The notes under the pieces are model-generated. The model was given only the letters and a program-made list of their open reading frames with translations. It made no database searches and was not told the DNA's origin. Below, in pieces: positions 15,262 to 22,223 of a stretch of 37,077 nucleotides of DNA (positions are counted from its first letter, which is position 1; each line of letters begins with the position of its first letter). A program made the translations under genes and the position numbers. The stretch comes from a virus, in IMG/VR virus record IMGVR_UViG_3300048996_000041, positions 1-37,077 of that record, one strand, 5' to 3'.

Positions 15262-15516
15262 TCATTCTCCCAATTTGGACGATGGACGCCAGAGGTCGGC
15301 CTTGGCCGGGGGAGGCGGTTCCCAATCCGGTTGATCCCCTTTAATAACTTCCGTGGTCAATTCACCGGGAAAATACCGGTATGAGTGATCCCAGTTGGCA
15401 TCTGCCACGAAGGACCTGCGTTCATCCGCCGTGGGCACGGGATCAACCATCCCCGTAGCCTCCCCCAGGCGTCTCAGGGCGATCCTAAGGGCTCGGGGGA
15501 CGCGTCGGCGGGTCAT
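15262..15516 (-). CDS. Hypothetical basic/aromatic small protein
   Basis: An 84-residue protein; Arg-rich N-terminus (RRRVPRALRIALRRLGEATG) then an aromatic middle (ANWDHSYRYFPGELTTEVI) and a Pro-rich end. It starts at ATG 15516 overlapping the previous stop (ATGA), implying coupling to the membrane protein gene. I do not recognise a family. Confidence 0.58.
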   Translation of the reverse strand: MTRRRVPRALRIALRRLGEATGMVDPVPTADERRSFVADANWDHSYRYFPGELTTEVIKGDQPDWEPPPPAKADLWRPSSKLGE

Positions 15517-15914
15517 AGCACCAAGCGCCATGCCAGGATGGCTGCACCGACCATGAACACCGCTGCGGCACCGGCTCCGGCAAGCACGCATGTCCAGACC
15601 GCGTCGATCACCAGCTCCCGGTACGCCCGTACGGGTTTCCGCACCCATCGGGGCTTGCGAACCATCCGCTCCACCGGGCCTTCATTCAGCCAGGGGGTGA
15701 TCGGTGTCACGGGTTGGGTTGGCTCCTCCACACCGCCCCATTGGCTCATGTGCGACTCGCCGGCTGGGTACCCACCCATTGTAGGCTGCTGGGGTGGGTT
15801 GTCCGGTGTGATCTGCATCAGTGGTTGAAGCTGACCGGGGTCGAAGAACGGTTCTGGCGAGGTCAGATACTGGGTCGGGTAAGACCCATCGCGATGGTAG
15901 CCCGGCCGAGTCAT
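15513..15914 (-). CDS. Membrane protein with one C-terminal transmembrane helix; holin candidate
   Basis: A 133-residue protein. A disordered Pro/Gln/Tyr-rich first half is followed by a basic stretch (RMVRKPRWVRKPVRAYR) and a hydrophobic helix at about residues 104-130 (CVLAGAGAAAVFMVGAAILA), ending RLVL. Cationic residues before the helix suggest an in-facing N-terminus. It is two genes after the endolysin. Several other small membrane proteins compete for the holin role, so this is tentative. Start ATG 15914 overlaps the previous stop; GAGGGG is upstream. Confidence 0.6.
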   Translation of the reverse strand: MTRPGYHRDGSYPTQYLTSPEPFFDPGQLQPLMQITPDNPPQQPTMGGYPAGESHMSQWGGVEEPTQPVTPITPWLNEGPVERMVRKPRWVRKPVRAYRELVIDAVWTCVLAGAGAAAVFMVGAAILAWRLVL

Positions 15915-16186
15915 CCCAATCCCCTCTGAATAATCACGGCCAGCTTGTATGCCCTCTCAGCATCCTCATTGGGGTCTACCATCTTACCGATGTCTTCCAA
16001 TGCAGTGCGTGCACGGGCCAGCTCAACCCGTGTTTGGCTGAGCTTGTCATGTAGCGCTTTCATCTCATCGTCGTACGACCCATTGTCGAGGAGCCGATTG
16101 ATCGAGTCGATCTGGTTCTGGATCTGCGCTTGCCTCCGATCGTCCAGTTCTTTGGCTTTGCGCAAGATCTCTTCTTTACTCACCAT
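15911..16186 (-). CDS. Coiled-coil protein downstream of the endolysin
   Basis: A 91-residue highly helical charged protein (SKEEILRKAKELDDRRQAQI... KLSQTRVELARARTAL) with clear heptads over most of its length. ATG 16186 is chosen because GAGGG lies 7 bases upstream; ATG 16204 lacks one. It lies between endolysin and the membrane protein. A lysis-associated role is only positional. Confidence 0.6.
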   Translation of the reverse strand: MVSKEEILRKAKELDDRRQAQIQNQIDSINRLLDNGSYDDEMKALHDKLSQTRVELARARTALEDIGKMVDPNEDAERAYKLAVIIQRGLG

Positions 16187-16237
16187 CTGAATTCCCTCGG
16201 TCATCGTTCGTGTGGAGGGGCCATCGTACCCCCCGTG

Positions 16238-16951
16238 TCACACGTGAGCGTGAGTGTACGTTCTGAGCCGGTCCTGGGAGTCCATGAACACCGAGCATGT
16301 GGTTCGCTGACTGGCTATCAACGCGTTGTCGGTGAACTGAACCATGCCGGCTTTCTTCCACCCGCCGTAGTTCACATCCCACCATTCCGGCTTGATCCCC
16401 TTGACCTGCTGGCTGGCGTACGGGGCACGGGGATCGGTCCGCGTCATGGCGTCCACCCAATGGGCTTCTTCCAGGTACGGTGCCATGACTGGGTAGTCAG
16501 TACCCGTGATCTTGAGCTTGTTGAGCCAGTTGTTCCGGGAGCTGTAGACCCAGATCGGACCACCCATCTCCAACTCATTCCAGACGGTGAGGAACCGGCG
16601 GACGTCGGCAGTGGTCACCCCGGGCTCTTCGATGTCTACCTTGATCAACCATCCCTTGACCGAACCGGCAGCCTTCCGGATGACGTCGGACAGGAACGCG
16701 GCCTGTACTCCGGCGAACCCCGGTACCAGGTAGCAGAACGCACCGGGGATCAGGTTGGGTTGGGCAAGCACGTTGTCAGTGGACATGAAGAACAGTGGAT
16801 CGATGTGGAACGGTTGAGCTGGCTGGTTCAATCGAGCGCCGGCACCAGTGGCCTTCAACCAGACACCACCGAACCCCTCGATCACCAGTTGGTTAGCCGG
16901 ACAGGCGATTCGCTGCCAGCGTGTCCAGTCACAGACGAATGTACGGGCCAT
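16238..16951 (-). CDS. GH25-type endolysin (lysozyme)
   Basis: A 237-residue protein with the GH25 beta/alpha-barrel pattern: FHIDPLFFMSTDN near the N-terminus, PGAFCYLVPGFAGVQAAF, then GWLIKVDIEEPG with the DxE pair (D106, E108) that carries catalysis in this family, and GGPIWVYSSRNNW. GH25 enzymes cleave the MurNAc-GlcNAc glycan of the cell wall. There is no recognisable separate wall-binding domain, so the barrel seems to be the whole lysin. It overlaps the preceding gene at ATG 16951. Confidence 0.78.
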   Translation of the reverse strand: MARTFVCDWTRWQRIACPANQLVIEGFGGVWLKATGAGARLNQPAQPFHIDPLFFMSTDNVLAQPNLIPGAFCYLVPGFAGVQAAFLSDVIRKAAGSVKGWLIKVDIEEPGVTTADVRRFLTVWNELEMGGPIWVYSSRNNWLNKLKITGTDYPVMAPYLEEAHWVDAMTRTDPRAPYASQQVKGIKPEWWDVNYGGWKKAGMVQFTDNALIASQRTTCSVFMDSQDRLRTYTHAHV

Positions 16952-17571
16952 CAGAACGGAGGCTCCTCGGTCGTATCCTCGGCCAGCTTGCAGATGGTAG
17001 TCAGCCGTTCCTGCATATTCCGGATCTGACGCTCCATGTTGGTCGGACTGATCGCAAACCCTCTCGGCAGCAGATCGGTGTTGGCTATGGCCTGTTCATA
17101 TTCACGAATCCGAGCCGTGAACCGGTGGATATCGGCACGTGCCTCCTCCATGTACCGAAGTCGATCGGCCAGCTCCCGTTGCTGGTCGTTGTTCTTGGCA
17201 ACCAACTCTTGAATTCGGTAGCGCTTCCTGTCTATATTTCGGCGCAGTCGTTGTATTTGCGCTTTGGCGAAGGCAAGCTGTTGTTCGACGGTAGGCGTCC
17301 CATCGTCCTCGTCGTCAACCGGATGAGCTCCGGCCGCGATCATCGCGTCAGCGGCCTGGTCGGCGTACGCGATGTTCTCCGGGTGCACCGGAGGGTTGTG
17401 CTCGGTGATCATCACTCGTGCTGGCACCTGAGCACATTCACCAACCTCAGCCGGCACCGGATCGTTGAGAATCCGGACGTGCTCCCCGGCCTCGATCAAG
17501 GTATCCGCGATTGATGCCGTGAGGGTACGCATGACCCCCCGATACAGCTCTTCGAAATTAGCTTCCGCCAT
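16951..17571 (-). CDS. Coiled-coil protein of unknown function
   Basis: A 206-residue protein. The N-terminal 80 residues are globular ([40 protein letters not shown]). From residue 90 a long coiled coil runs through [20 protein letters not shown] and [20 protein letters not shown]. It overlaps ThyX by 14 nt and abuts the endolysin gene. It may act as an adaptor or nucleic-acid partner; nothing specific is visible. Confidence 0.62.
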   Translation of the reverse strand: MAEANFEELYRGVMRTLTASIADTLIEAGEHVRILNDPVPAEVGECAQVPARVMITEHNPPVHPENIAYADQAADAMIAAGAHPVDDEDDGTPTVEQQLAFAKAQIQRLRRNIDRKRYRIQELVAKNNDQQRELADRLRYMEEARADIHRFTARIREYEQAIANTDLLPRGFAISPTNMERQIRNMQERLTTICKLAEDTTEEPPF

Positions 17572-18322
17572 TGTCTTTCTCCACCCATCTCAGGAAGTCA
17601 CGCGGTCCGTTCGTCAGGTCTGTTGCCTGCTCCATATCCTGGAACACGTTACCGCAGCCGGACTGCTGAATCATCCCGAAGATTTTCACAGCCAGCATTC
17701 GGATCTCGGCATCGGCGTGTAGCGAACCGCGCATGCCGAAGAAGTGACGCCAGGCTCGGTAATTGCCGGTCACCACGATCTTGGTCTCGGTACAGTTGGG
17801 CAACACAGCACGGGCGGCTTCACGTGCCTGCTTACGGTTGGCCCCGAGGTATACCGCACGAGCAACCAGTTCGTCGTACACGTCGTGACTGTGCCTCCAC
17901 ACATCCCCAATCATGCCCCGGGCGTATGTGTCCGTCTCAAAGATCGGGGGGATCACCGGCTCTTCCTCACGTGCCGTCTCATCGACGTACCGCTGGGAAA
18001 GCTGGGAATACGAGAAGTGCCGGTGGCGCACCAGTTCGTGGGTCAGGGACCTCGATACCCCCTGCAGATACACAGTCACCGAGCCGTGCTCGAGCACCGA
18101 CTCATGACCTACCTCGAGGATGTGCGCCAGGTAGTCCACGTTCCGTGCCGTCTTGGGGTTCGGCCGGTCCCATGATTGGTAGCACGCACGACCTGCGAAC
18201 TCCGCCAGGTCCTGACCAGTTCCCTGGTTCTCAGGAAGATCGGGTACCCGGAACTGATCCGGTGCCCACGGTACTCCCTCGGGACTCACGAACGTTGTCC
18301 ATGCGATCACCTGAACCTTCAA
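17558..18322 (-). CDS. thyX: Flavin-dependent thymidylate synthase ThyX
   Basis: A 254-residue enzyme that makes dTMP from dUMP using FAD, NADPH and methylene-tetrahydrofolate. The diagnostic motif [17 protein letters not shown] (RHR, 7 residues, S; R99-S109) is intact, with [11 protein letters not shown] and [17 protein letters not shown] upstream as in ThyX. Start TTG 18322 is chosen because GAGAGGAAAGACA precedes it; it overlaps the neighbour by 92 nt. ThyX in phages replaces or boosts the host route for thymine. Confidence 0.92.
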   Translation of the reverse strand: MKVQVIAWTTFVSPEGVPWAPDQFRVPDLPENQGTGQDLAEFAGRACYQSWDRPNPKTARNVDYLAHILEVGHESVLEHGSVTVYLQGVSRSLTHELVRHRHFSYSQLSQRYVDETAREEEPVIPPIFETDTYARGMIGDVWRHSHDVYDELVARAVYLGANRKQAREAARAVLPNCTETKIVVTGNYRAWRHFFGMRGSLHADAEIRMLAVKIFGMIQQSGCGNVFQDMEQATDLTNGPRDFLRWVEKDNGGS

Positions 18323-18593
18323 TGTCTTTCCTCTCGGCCTCTCCGATGGTGTACCCGTCCATGTATACCGCATTCTCTTGCAGTCCCCTGAATGGAACTT
18401 CTCCCGTCAATCCTCTCTTATAGCCCGCATGATAAGCCGGCGTCTGCATGTTTCTATCATGCTCTATTCTGTCCTTGTGTGGATTGCACACCCAGACAAT
18501 TACCTTCATGTGTGGAGCGATGTCTACGCCCATCACCCAAGATCCCTCGGTCTTACACGCCTTTGACTTGTCAATCACTCCGCACACCGGCAT
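18231..18593 (-). CDS. Small Cys-containing hypothetical protein
   Basis: A 120-residue protein with scattered Cys ([27 protein letters not shown]) and a recognisable stretch [18 protein letters not shown] followed by [19 protein letters not shown] lies before ATG 18593. Its last 92 nt overlap the thyX start, longer than usual, so its C-terminus may be less constrained. No function is assigned. Confidence 0.55.
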   Translation of the reverse strand: MPVCGVIDKSKACKTEGSWVMGVDIAPHMKVIVWVCNPHKDRIEHDRNMQTPAYHAGYKRGLTGEVPFRGLQENAVYMDGYTIGEAERKDIEGSGDRMDNVRESRGSTVGTGSVPGTRSS

Positions 18594-18595
18594 GA

Positions 18596-18796
18596 CTACT
18601 CTCCTTGATGTCTCCGGAGGGCAACCCGGGCAGTACACGGCCAGACCTGATCACATCGTTCGCACGTGATCTTGGACATGTACTTCTGAGACCCGTCCGC
18701 CTGGGCATAGCTGGTCCGTTCGTATTGCTCCTGAGGAACGTGGTCACGCTCGACCATGTGCACAACGTCCTCATCGTTGAAGTCGTAGTCACGCAT
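18596..18796 (-). CDS. Small zinc-ribbon-like protein
   Basis: A 66-residue protein. An acidic N-terminus (MRDYDFNDEDVVHMVERDHV) is followed by KITCERCDQVWPCTARVALR, a CxxC and third Cys typical of one zinc knuckle. AAGGGAG lies 7 bases before ATG 18796, and it overlaps the previous gene by 8 nt. Unknown role. Confidence 0.6.
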   Translation of the reverse strand: MRDYDFNDEDVVHMVERDHVPQEQYERTSYAQADGSQKYMSKITCERCDQVWPCTARVALRRHQGE

Positions 18797-19448
18797 TGAT
18801 ATCTCCCTTATACATCTCACAACTCGGCGTGTGCTTGGGGAAAGGAACACCACCCAGTCCACACGAGCACTCGAGATCATCCTCATCCATAGCATCCTTG
18901 ATCAGCTCGGCCATCGGCCGTTCAGATGCCTGGCCGACAATAGCCACCATAGACCTGATGTGGCTCGGGATGTCTGTCACCGTCCGACCATCCAGGGTAT
19001 CCCCTTGGTGAGGCCGGTGATGCTTATCCGGTTCCGGACAGTTGGGACCACACCGGAAGTCATGACGAGGGTCAGGCTGAACCTTACGCATGCAGAAGCC
19101 ACGGTGATGGGCCTTCCGGTCACATCCAGGCACCTTACACGGTCCTGGACCGACGAAGTAGCACGGTCGTGGGTGTCGGGCACCGTAATCACACACCCGG
19201 CCCTTACCGTCCCTCTGGGAGCACCTGCCACCGTGCGGGTACGAGTACGTCATCAGTTGTTCGAGCAGCGGTTGGCCGACGACCACGGTCACGGCCGGTT
19301 GCTGATTCAGCCAGGAGAGGGCCAGTGGGTCGGGGGTAGTTGAGATGTCCGAACAGGAGGGATCGGAGTAACGAGCGGAGAGGTAGTTGGCAACGGCCTC
19401 GATGGCAATGGCGCGGAGGGCCTCGGGATTGGGGGCTGCTGAACCCAT
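18789..19448 (-). CDS. Cys/His-rich zinc protein
   Basis: A 219-residue protein. The first 50 residues form a small helical domain (EALRAIAIEAVANYLSARYS). Residues 90-160 hold many Cys/His: GRCSQRDGKGRVCDYG, GPCKVPGCDRKAHHRGFC, DFRCGPNCPEPDKHHRP, a pattern of zinc-ribbon or Cys-His knuckles (KAHHRGFC is recurrent in phage proteins). The end repeats a CSCG...CEMY pattern. It overlaps the upstream membrane protein gene by 142 nt. Function unknown; nucleic-acid contact is plausible. Confidence 0.65.
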   Translation of the reverse strand: MGSAAPNPEALRAIAIEAVANYLSARYSDPSCSDISTTPDPLALSWLNQQPAVTVVVGQPLLEQLMTYSYPHGGRCSQRDGKGRVCDYGARHPRPCYFVGPGPCKVPGCDRKAHHRGFCMRKVQPDPRHDFRCGPNCPEPDKHHRPHQGDTLDGRTVTDIPSHIRSMVAIVGQASERPMAELIKDAMDEDDLECSCGLGGVPFPKHTPSCEMYKGDINA

Positions 19449-19630
19449 GGGTAGTCCTGTCCATAGTAGAGAATCGCCAATACGAACCCCACGATAACCC
19501 CGGACCCCACAGCCCCGATGACATAGACAAGTGTGATGAATGCGTCTTGAAATCTCCACCTCTTCCAAGGTATTTCAATCATTCGATGCCTACCCTTCTT
19601 GGGGGTAATTACCTTTGTACGACGTCGCAT
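19307..19630 (-). CDS. Single-pass membrane protein with Pro-rich tail
   Basis: A 107-residue protein. Basic N-terminus (MRRRTKVITPKKGRHR), then a membrane segment (FITLVYVIGAVGSGVIVGFV, about residues 31-54), then a Pro-rich chain (PPIPRPSAPLPSRPLP). GGAAGGAAC precedes ATG 19630. The Pro-rich tail is the part that overlaps the next gene, so it may be a by-product of the overlap or a real secretion/anchor tail. A lysis or accessory membrane role is conceivable. Confidence 0.55.
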   Translation of the reverse strand: MRRRTKVITPKKGRHRMIEIPWKRWRFQDAFITLVYVIGAVGSGVIVGFVLAILYYGQDYPWVQQPPIPRPSAPLPSRPLPTTSPLVTPIPPVRTSQLPPTHWPSPG

Positions 19631-19658
19631 GGTGTGTTCCTTCCCGGGAAACACTAAA

Positions 19659-19699
19659 GACCGCCCCCCACACCCCGGGTTAGGGTGCAGAGGACGGTC
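19659..19699 (-). terminator. Hairpin with short T-rich tail (possible attenuator)
   Basis: On the minus strand GACCGTCC pairs with GGGCGGTC (one G:T) with an inner CACCC/GGGTG pairing, followed by TTTAGTGTTT. It lies between the end of the 40-aa gene and the next ribosome site. Strength is moderate. Confidence 0.4.
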
Positions 19700-19709
19700 G
19701 TCTTGCGAT

Positions 19710-19832
19710 TCAGTCGCCGATGTCGAAGAAGTCATGCCGATCATCCATTGGGGTTCCCGACCAGAGCCAGTCGAAGAACCGTTGAATGCACCGGTCCAGT
19801 ACCCCGGCGCTCCATTCGTGCAGCCACCTCAC
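19710..19832 (-). CDS. 40-aa Trp/Phe-rich small protein
   Basis: A GTG-started frame at 19832 overlapping the previous stop (GTGA), with GGAG 5 bases upstream, encoding 40 residues: a basic/aromatic helix (RWLHEWSAGVLDRCIQRFFD) then an acidic end (DDRHDFFDIGD). The tight coupling and amphipathic sequence support a real gene. It could be membrane-active or bind a partner. Confidence 0.6.
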   Translation of the reverse strand: MRWLHEWSAGVLDRCIQRFFDWLWSGTPMDDRHDFFDIGD

Positions 19833-20017
19833 CGTCGCTCCGTGAGTTTCAGACGGTATCGGCTACGTCGTGTGATGGGTACGATGACCAACCCCTTGAC
19901 AGGATCGTTGATCATCATGACTCCGCCGTGTCGTTGCAGGGTGCTGACGAAGTCCCGGATGTCAGCCCGCTCCCTGGCTTTCGCCACGGTGTTGAGCCCG
20001 GGATCGATCGCAGTCAT
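19829..20017 (-). CDS. Small basic hypothetical protein
   Basis: A 62-residue protein (AIDPGLNTVAKARERADIRD, then FVSTLQRHGGVMMINDPVKG and a basic end RRSRYRLKLTERR). The ATG at 20017 overlaps the previous stop (ATGA), with GAGGAG upstream. The motif-like HGGVMMI..PVKGLVIVPI recalls a small beta fold. Unknown. Confidence 0.6.
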   Translation of the reverse strand: MTAIDPGLNTVAKARERADIRDFVSTLQRHGGVMMINDPVKGLVIVPITRRSRYRLKLTERR

Positions 20018-20226
20018 ACCAGCTCCTCGGTCTTCATCCACCGGAGACCGGTGGGTAGTGGTCGGTTGGGTGCGACGCAGAAGCTGGTGCCCTTGTCGTC
20101 CAACGCGACACGGCATCGCTTCGTACCGTCACACACGGCTTCTCCGCATCCGAGCGGATCGCCATCGGGGTAGTGGTACACAGTGGAGTTCTGGTACACG
20201 CCTTGCCGGTCCTTCAGCGTGAACAT
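20014..20226 (-). CDS. Small Cys-containing protein
   Basis: A 70-residue protein with VYHYPDGDPLGCGEAVCDGT, KRCRVALDDKGTSFCVA: four Cys in a pattern suggestive of a zinc or disulfide fold. AAGGAG lies 8 bases before ATG 20226. Unknown function. Confidence 0.58.
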   Translation of the reverse strand: MFTLKDRQGVYQNSTVYHYPDGDPLGCGEAVCDGTKRCRVALDDKGTSFCVAPNRPLPTGLRWMKTEELV

Positions 20227-20256
20227 GATGTGCTCCTTATGGAGAACGGTTACGCC

Positions 20257-20274
20257 GTGTCGTGGGGGCGACAC
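20257..20274. repeat. Short perfect hairpin upstream of a small gene
   Basis: GTGTCG (20257-20262) and CGACAC (20269-20274) form a 6-bp stem with a 6-nt loop in the 75-nt gap before ATG 20226. There is no T-tract; it may shape the leader or be chance. Confidence 0.3.
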
Positions 20275-20301
20275 ACCACGTTCATACGCCGGAAGTGGAA
20301 G

Positions 20302-20544
20302 TTAGTCCAACGAGGCGCGGTTCTTCTCCACCCACTCGCCCAATTTAAGCAGACCCCAGGCGGTCCACGTGAGGGGCCATACTACTCCAATCACGACAGT
20401 GGCGAGTCCAAGTAGGATGTCGTCTCGCGGGTTCAACTTGGGAACCCTGCCGTACTTGCCGGCCGTGAACGAGGTGAGCACGCCGGTAACGATGTAGCCA
20501 CCTACCAACATTCCCCAGGTGATAGCTTCAATCGTGTGGTTCAT
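20302..20544 (-). CDS. Two-helix membrane protein; holin candidate
   Basis: An 80-residue protein with two hydrophobic helices (AITWGMLVGGYIVTGVLTSF and LLGLATVVIGVVWPLTWTAW) joined by a short basic turn (KYGRVPKLNPRDD) and ending LKLGEWVEKNRASLD. Two helices with a charged turn and tail is a class II/III holin-like layout. AAGAGG lies before ATG 20544. Distance from the endolysin weakens the holin idea. Confidence 0.6.
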   Translation of the reverse strand: MNHTIEAITWGMLVGGYIVTGVLTSFTAGKYGRVPKLNPRDDILLGLATVVIGVVWPLTWTAWGLLKLGEWVEKNRASLD

Positions 20545-20816
20545 GTGTAGAACCTCTTCTGTCGTTGAACGTGGGCGCACTCGGGGACGTTGCAGTCACA
20601 CATCCCGTACCGAATGGTCTTGCGTGGCTTCGGTCGCTTACGATGCCAGAACCCACGGTCTGACCATTGGCCAGCGAATTGGAGCAACGTTGAGAACCCG
20701 AAGCCGAGGATGATCGAGAGGGTGCCGCAGGCAACCCACCAGTACCGCCCCGTTAGGAACCCGAGAAAGTCGTGATACATCACAGACAAGATCTCGTCCC
20801 ATACCCAACCCCACAT
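20541..20816 (-). CDS. Small membrane protein with basic Cys-rich tail
   Basis: A 91-residue protein. The hydrophobic N-terminal half (YWWVACGTLSIILGFGFSTL) is probably membrane-inserted, followed by a basic tail (RKRPKPRKTIRYG) and CDCNVPECAH, a zinc-like Cys/His cluster. It overlaps the next gene by 4 nt (ATGA). GAGGAG lies 6 bases upstream of ATG 20816. Role unknown. Confidence 0.58.
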   Translation of the reverse strand: MWGWVWDEILSVMYHDFLGFLTGRYWWVACGTLSIILGFGFSTLLQFAGQWSDRGFWHRKRPKPRKTIRYGMCDCNVPECAHVQRQKRFYT

Positions 20817-20819
20817 TGC

Positions 20820-21122
20820 CTACTCCTCGGTCGTGCGCCTCGCATTGTGCGGGCGCTTCGTTGGCTGTCCCACCCTCGCACGAACTGCACGAGTCGCGTC
20901 GCCAGGCCTGGCCGGGGTATCAACAGGCTGGGGAGACGTCCCTACCATGTGCGCTGGCAAGACATATACGCACGGCTGCAACGGTTCAGCACCACACAGG
21001 GGGCACGGCCGGATCAGGGCCTGTGCGTCCGACACAGGCGGCTGCACGCGCACATTACGCGGCCACTCATGGTCGTCGGGCAGCATCAACCGCTTCGCCC
21101 AGTTCTCGAGCGGGTCGGTCAT
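20820..21122 (-). CDS. Zinc-knuckle protein
   Basis: A 100-residue protein. RPCPLCGAEPLQPCVYVLPA carries a CxxC plus a third Cys, the classic small zinc ribbon seen in actinophage accessory proteins. The rest is basic, Arg/Pro-rich, with TRAVRARVGQPTKRP. GGAGGGG lies before ATG 21122, which overlaps the 38-aa gene. Unknown function. Confidence 0.6.
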   Translation of the reverse strand: MTDPLENWAKRLMLPDDHEWPRNVRVQPPVSDAQALIRPCPLCGAEPLQPCVYVLPAHMVGTSPQPVDTPARPGDATRAVRARVGQPTKRPHNARRTTEE

Positions 21123-21235
21123 GACCCCTCCATCATCGCGTGCTTGACCACCGTCTGGTAATGGTCAATCTCTAGTCCGGTATATGACGTCCCGATCACC
21201 TGACGGAACAGAGACACGGAGGTGTCTTCACTCAT
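21119..21235 (-). CDS. 38-aa small protein
   Basis: A short frame (SEDTSVSLFRQVIGTSYTGL, then EIDHYQTVVKHAMMEGS) whose stop overlaps the next ATG as ATGA. There is no good ribosome site of its own; it starts 20 nt after the previous stop and may be re-initiated. The Gln/Tyr/His helix looks like a real protein. Confidence 0.5.
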   Translation of the reverse strand: MSEDTSVSLFRQVIGTSYTGLEIDHYQTVVKHAMMEGS

Positions 21236-21254
21236 CAGACAATGGCAGTACCGG

Positions 21255-21470
21255 CTATCCCGGTTCGGGCATGTCCTTCGGCGCATCCGCATCGGTCATC
21301 ACTCCCTCGATCACCCCGATGGTGTCACAGGGCCACCGAGTGCCGCAGGACTCACACCGGCCTCGCTTGTTACGCGTGTGGAGGGCCGACAATCGGCTGA
21401 CCAATAGAGCCAACAAGGGACCGGCCGTGCTCACCCGGCTGGCGTACAACATGAGCTTGATCTCACCCAT
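21255..21470 (-). CDS. 71-aa protein directly downstream of the repeat array
   Basis: A 71-residue protein. A hydrophobic N-terminal part (LLALLVSRLSAL) precedes a zinc knuckle (GRCESCGTRWPCDTIG) and an acidic end (TDADAPKDMPEPG). GGAG lies 7 bases upstream of ATG 21470, directly adjacent to the first repeat unit, so the array forms the whole leader of this gene if transcribed from above. Unknown function. Confidence 0.6.
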   Translation of the reverse strand: MGEIKLMLYASRVSTAGPLLALLVSRLSALHTRNKRGRCESCGTRWPCDTIGVIEGVMTDADAPKDMPEPG

Positions 21471-21481
21471 TGGTTTTCTCC

Positions 21482-22061
21482 GTCTAGTTCGGTTGTGTTC
21501 CTGTAGTCGAGGTATGGTGCATCATCTCTCTGTAGTTCCGATACTGGTCTGTAGTCGAGCTATCTCTCTGTAGTTCCCGAATGTCCGTTATCCTTCTCTA
21601 GTTCCGATGACGATCTGAAGCGCCGACATCTGAGTCTAGTTCCGGTTGTGGTCTGAAGTTCCCATGTCTCAGTGTAGTTCCCTTATGTCCATTATCTGTC
21701 TGTAGTCGAGGTATCTACGTCTAGTTCCACCATCTCTCTGTAGGTCCGATGTAGATCTCTAGTTCCCATCCTGGTCTGTAGTTCCCACATGTCCGTTTCC
21801 TCTGTCTAGTTACCGTTCCGTTCTGTAGTCGACCTATGTATCTGAAGTTCTGATCTTTCTCTCTAGTTCGTAGATGTCTCTGTAGTCGAGGGATCTCAGT
21901 CTAGTTCCCATTTGTCCGTTTTCTATCTGTAGTTCCCATTGCTCCGTGTAGTCGAGGTTCTGCCGTTTAGTTCCGGTGTAGATCTCTAGTTCGCAGATGT
22001 CTGTGTAGTCGAGCTATGTCCGTTTGTTCTCTGTAGTTCCCATGTCTCAGTCTAGTTCCGA
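21482..22061. repeat. Array of 28 short degenerate repeats in 19/28-bp register
   Basis: This 580-bp intergenic stretch has no plausible gene on either strand. It consists of 28 units, all in the same orientation, with a 10-bp core of type CTGTAGTTCC (also GTCTAGTTCC, CTGAAGTTCC) or CTGTAGTCGA, each followed by a 9-bp variable spacer. Measured on the conserved AG, units lie exactly 19 bp apart 21 times, 28 bp five times and 29 bp once. Long spacers contain a TGTCCGTT-like word and recur mostly every 104 bp. TCGA-type cores are units 2, 4, 11, 17, 20, 23 and 26. The array runs from the stop of the 52-aa gene to the ribosome site of the 71-aa gene. It is not a CRISPR, a tRNA array or a simple satellite. 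Confidence 0.9.
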
Positions 22062-22220
22062 TTACCCGTCGACCTCCTCCCAGCCTTCGTAGTAGTCATG
22101 CTCGGCACCCTTGCGGTGTGTTGGGTGGCCGCATGCCGGCCTACCAGGATCGGGGTCTACCCCATACATGCACGAGAACTGACCAGGCACCAGCGGATCA
22201 TCACACCGGACGTAGGGCAT
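22062..22220 (-). CDS. 52-aa Cys/His protein upstream of the array
   Basis: A short protein: PYVRCDDPLVPGQFSCMYG, then RPACGHPTHRKGAEHDYYEG. Four Cys/His residues in CxnC...CGHPTH suggest a small zinc site. GAGGGG lies 6 bases before ATG 22220. It ends right at the last array unit (stop at 22062). Unknown function. Confidence 0.62.
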   Translation of the reverse strand: MPYVRCDDPLVPGQFSCMYGVDPDPGRPACGHPTHRKGAEHDYYEGWEEVDG

Positions 22221-22223
22221 GGG

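Noticed and set aside
18378-18669. Several short plus-strand frames near thyX
   Set aside because: Antisense of the 120-aa minus gene and no start signals.
21482-22061. CRISPR array or tRNA cluster
   Set aside because: Cores are 10 bp with 9-bp spacers and are degenerate; no cloverleaf pattern and no CRISPR-length repeats; no cas operon nearby.
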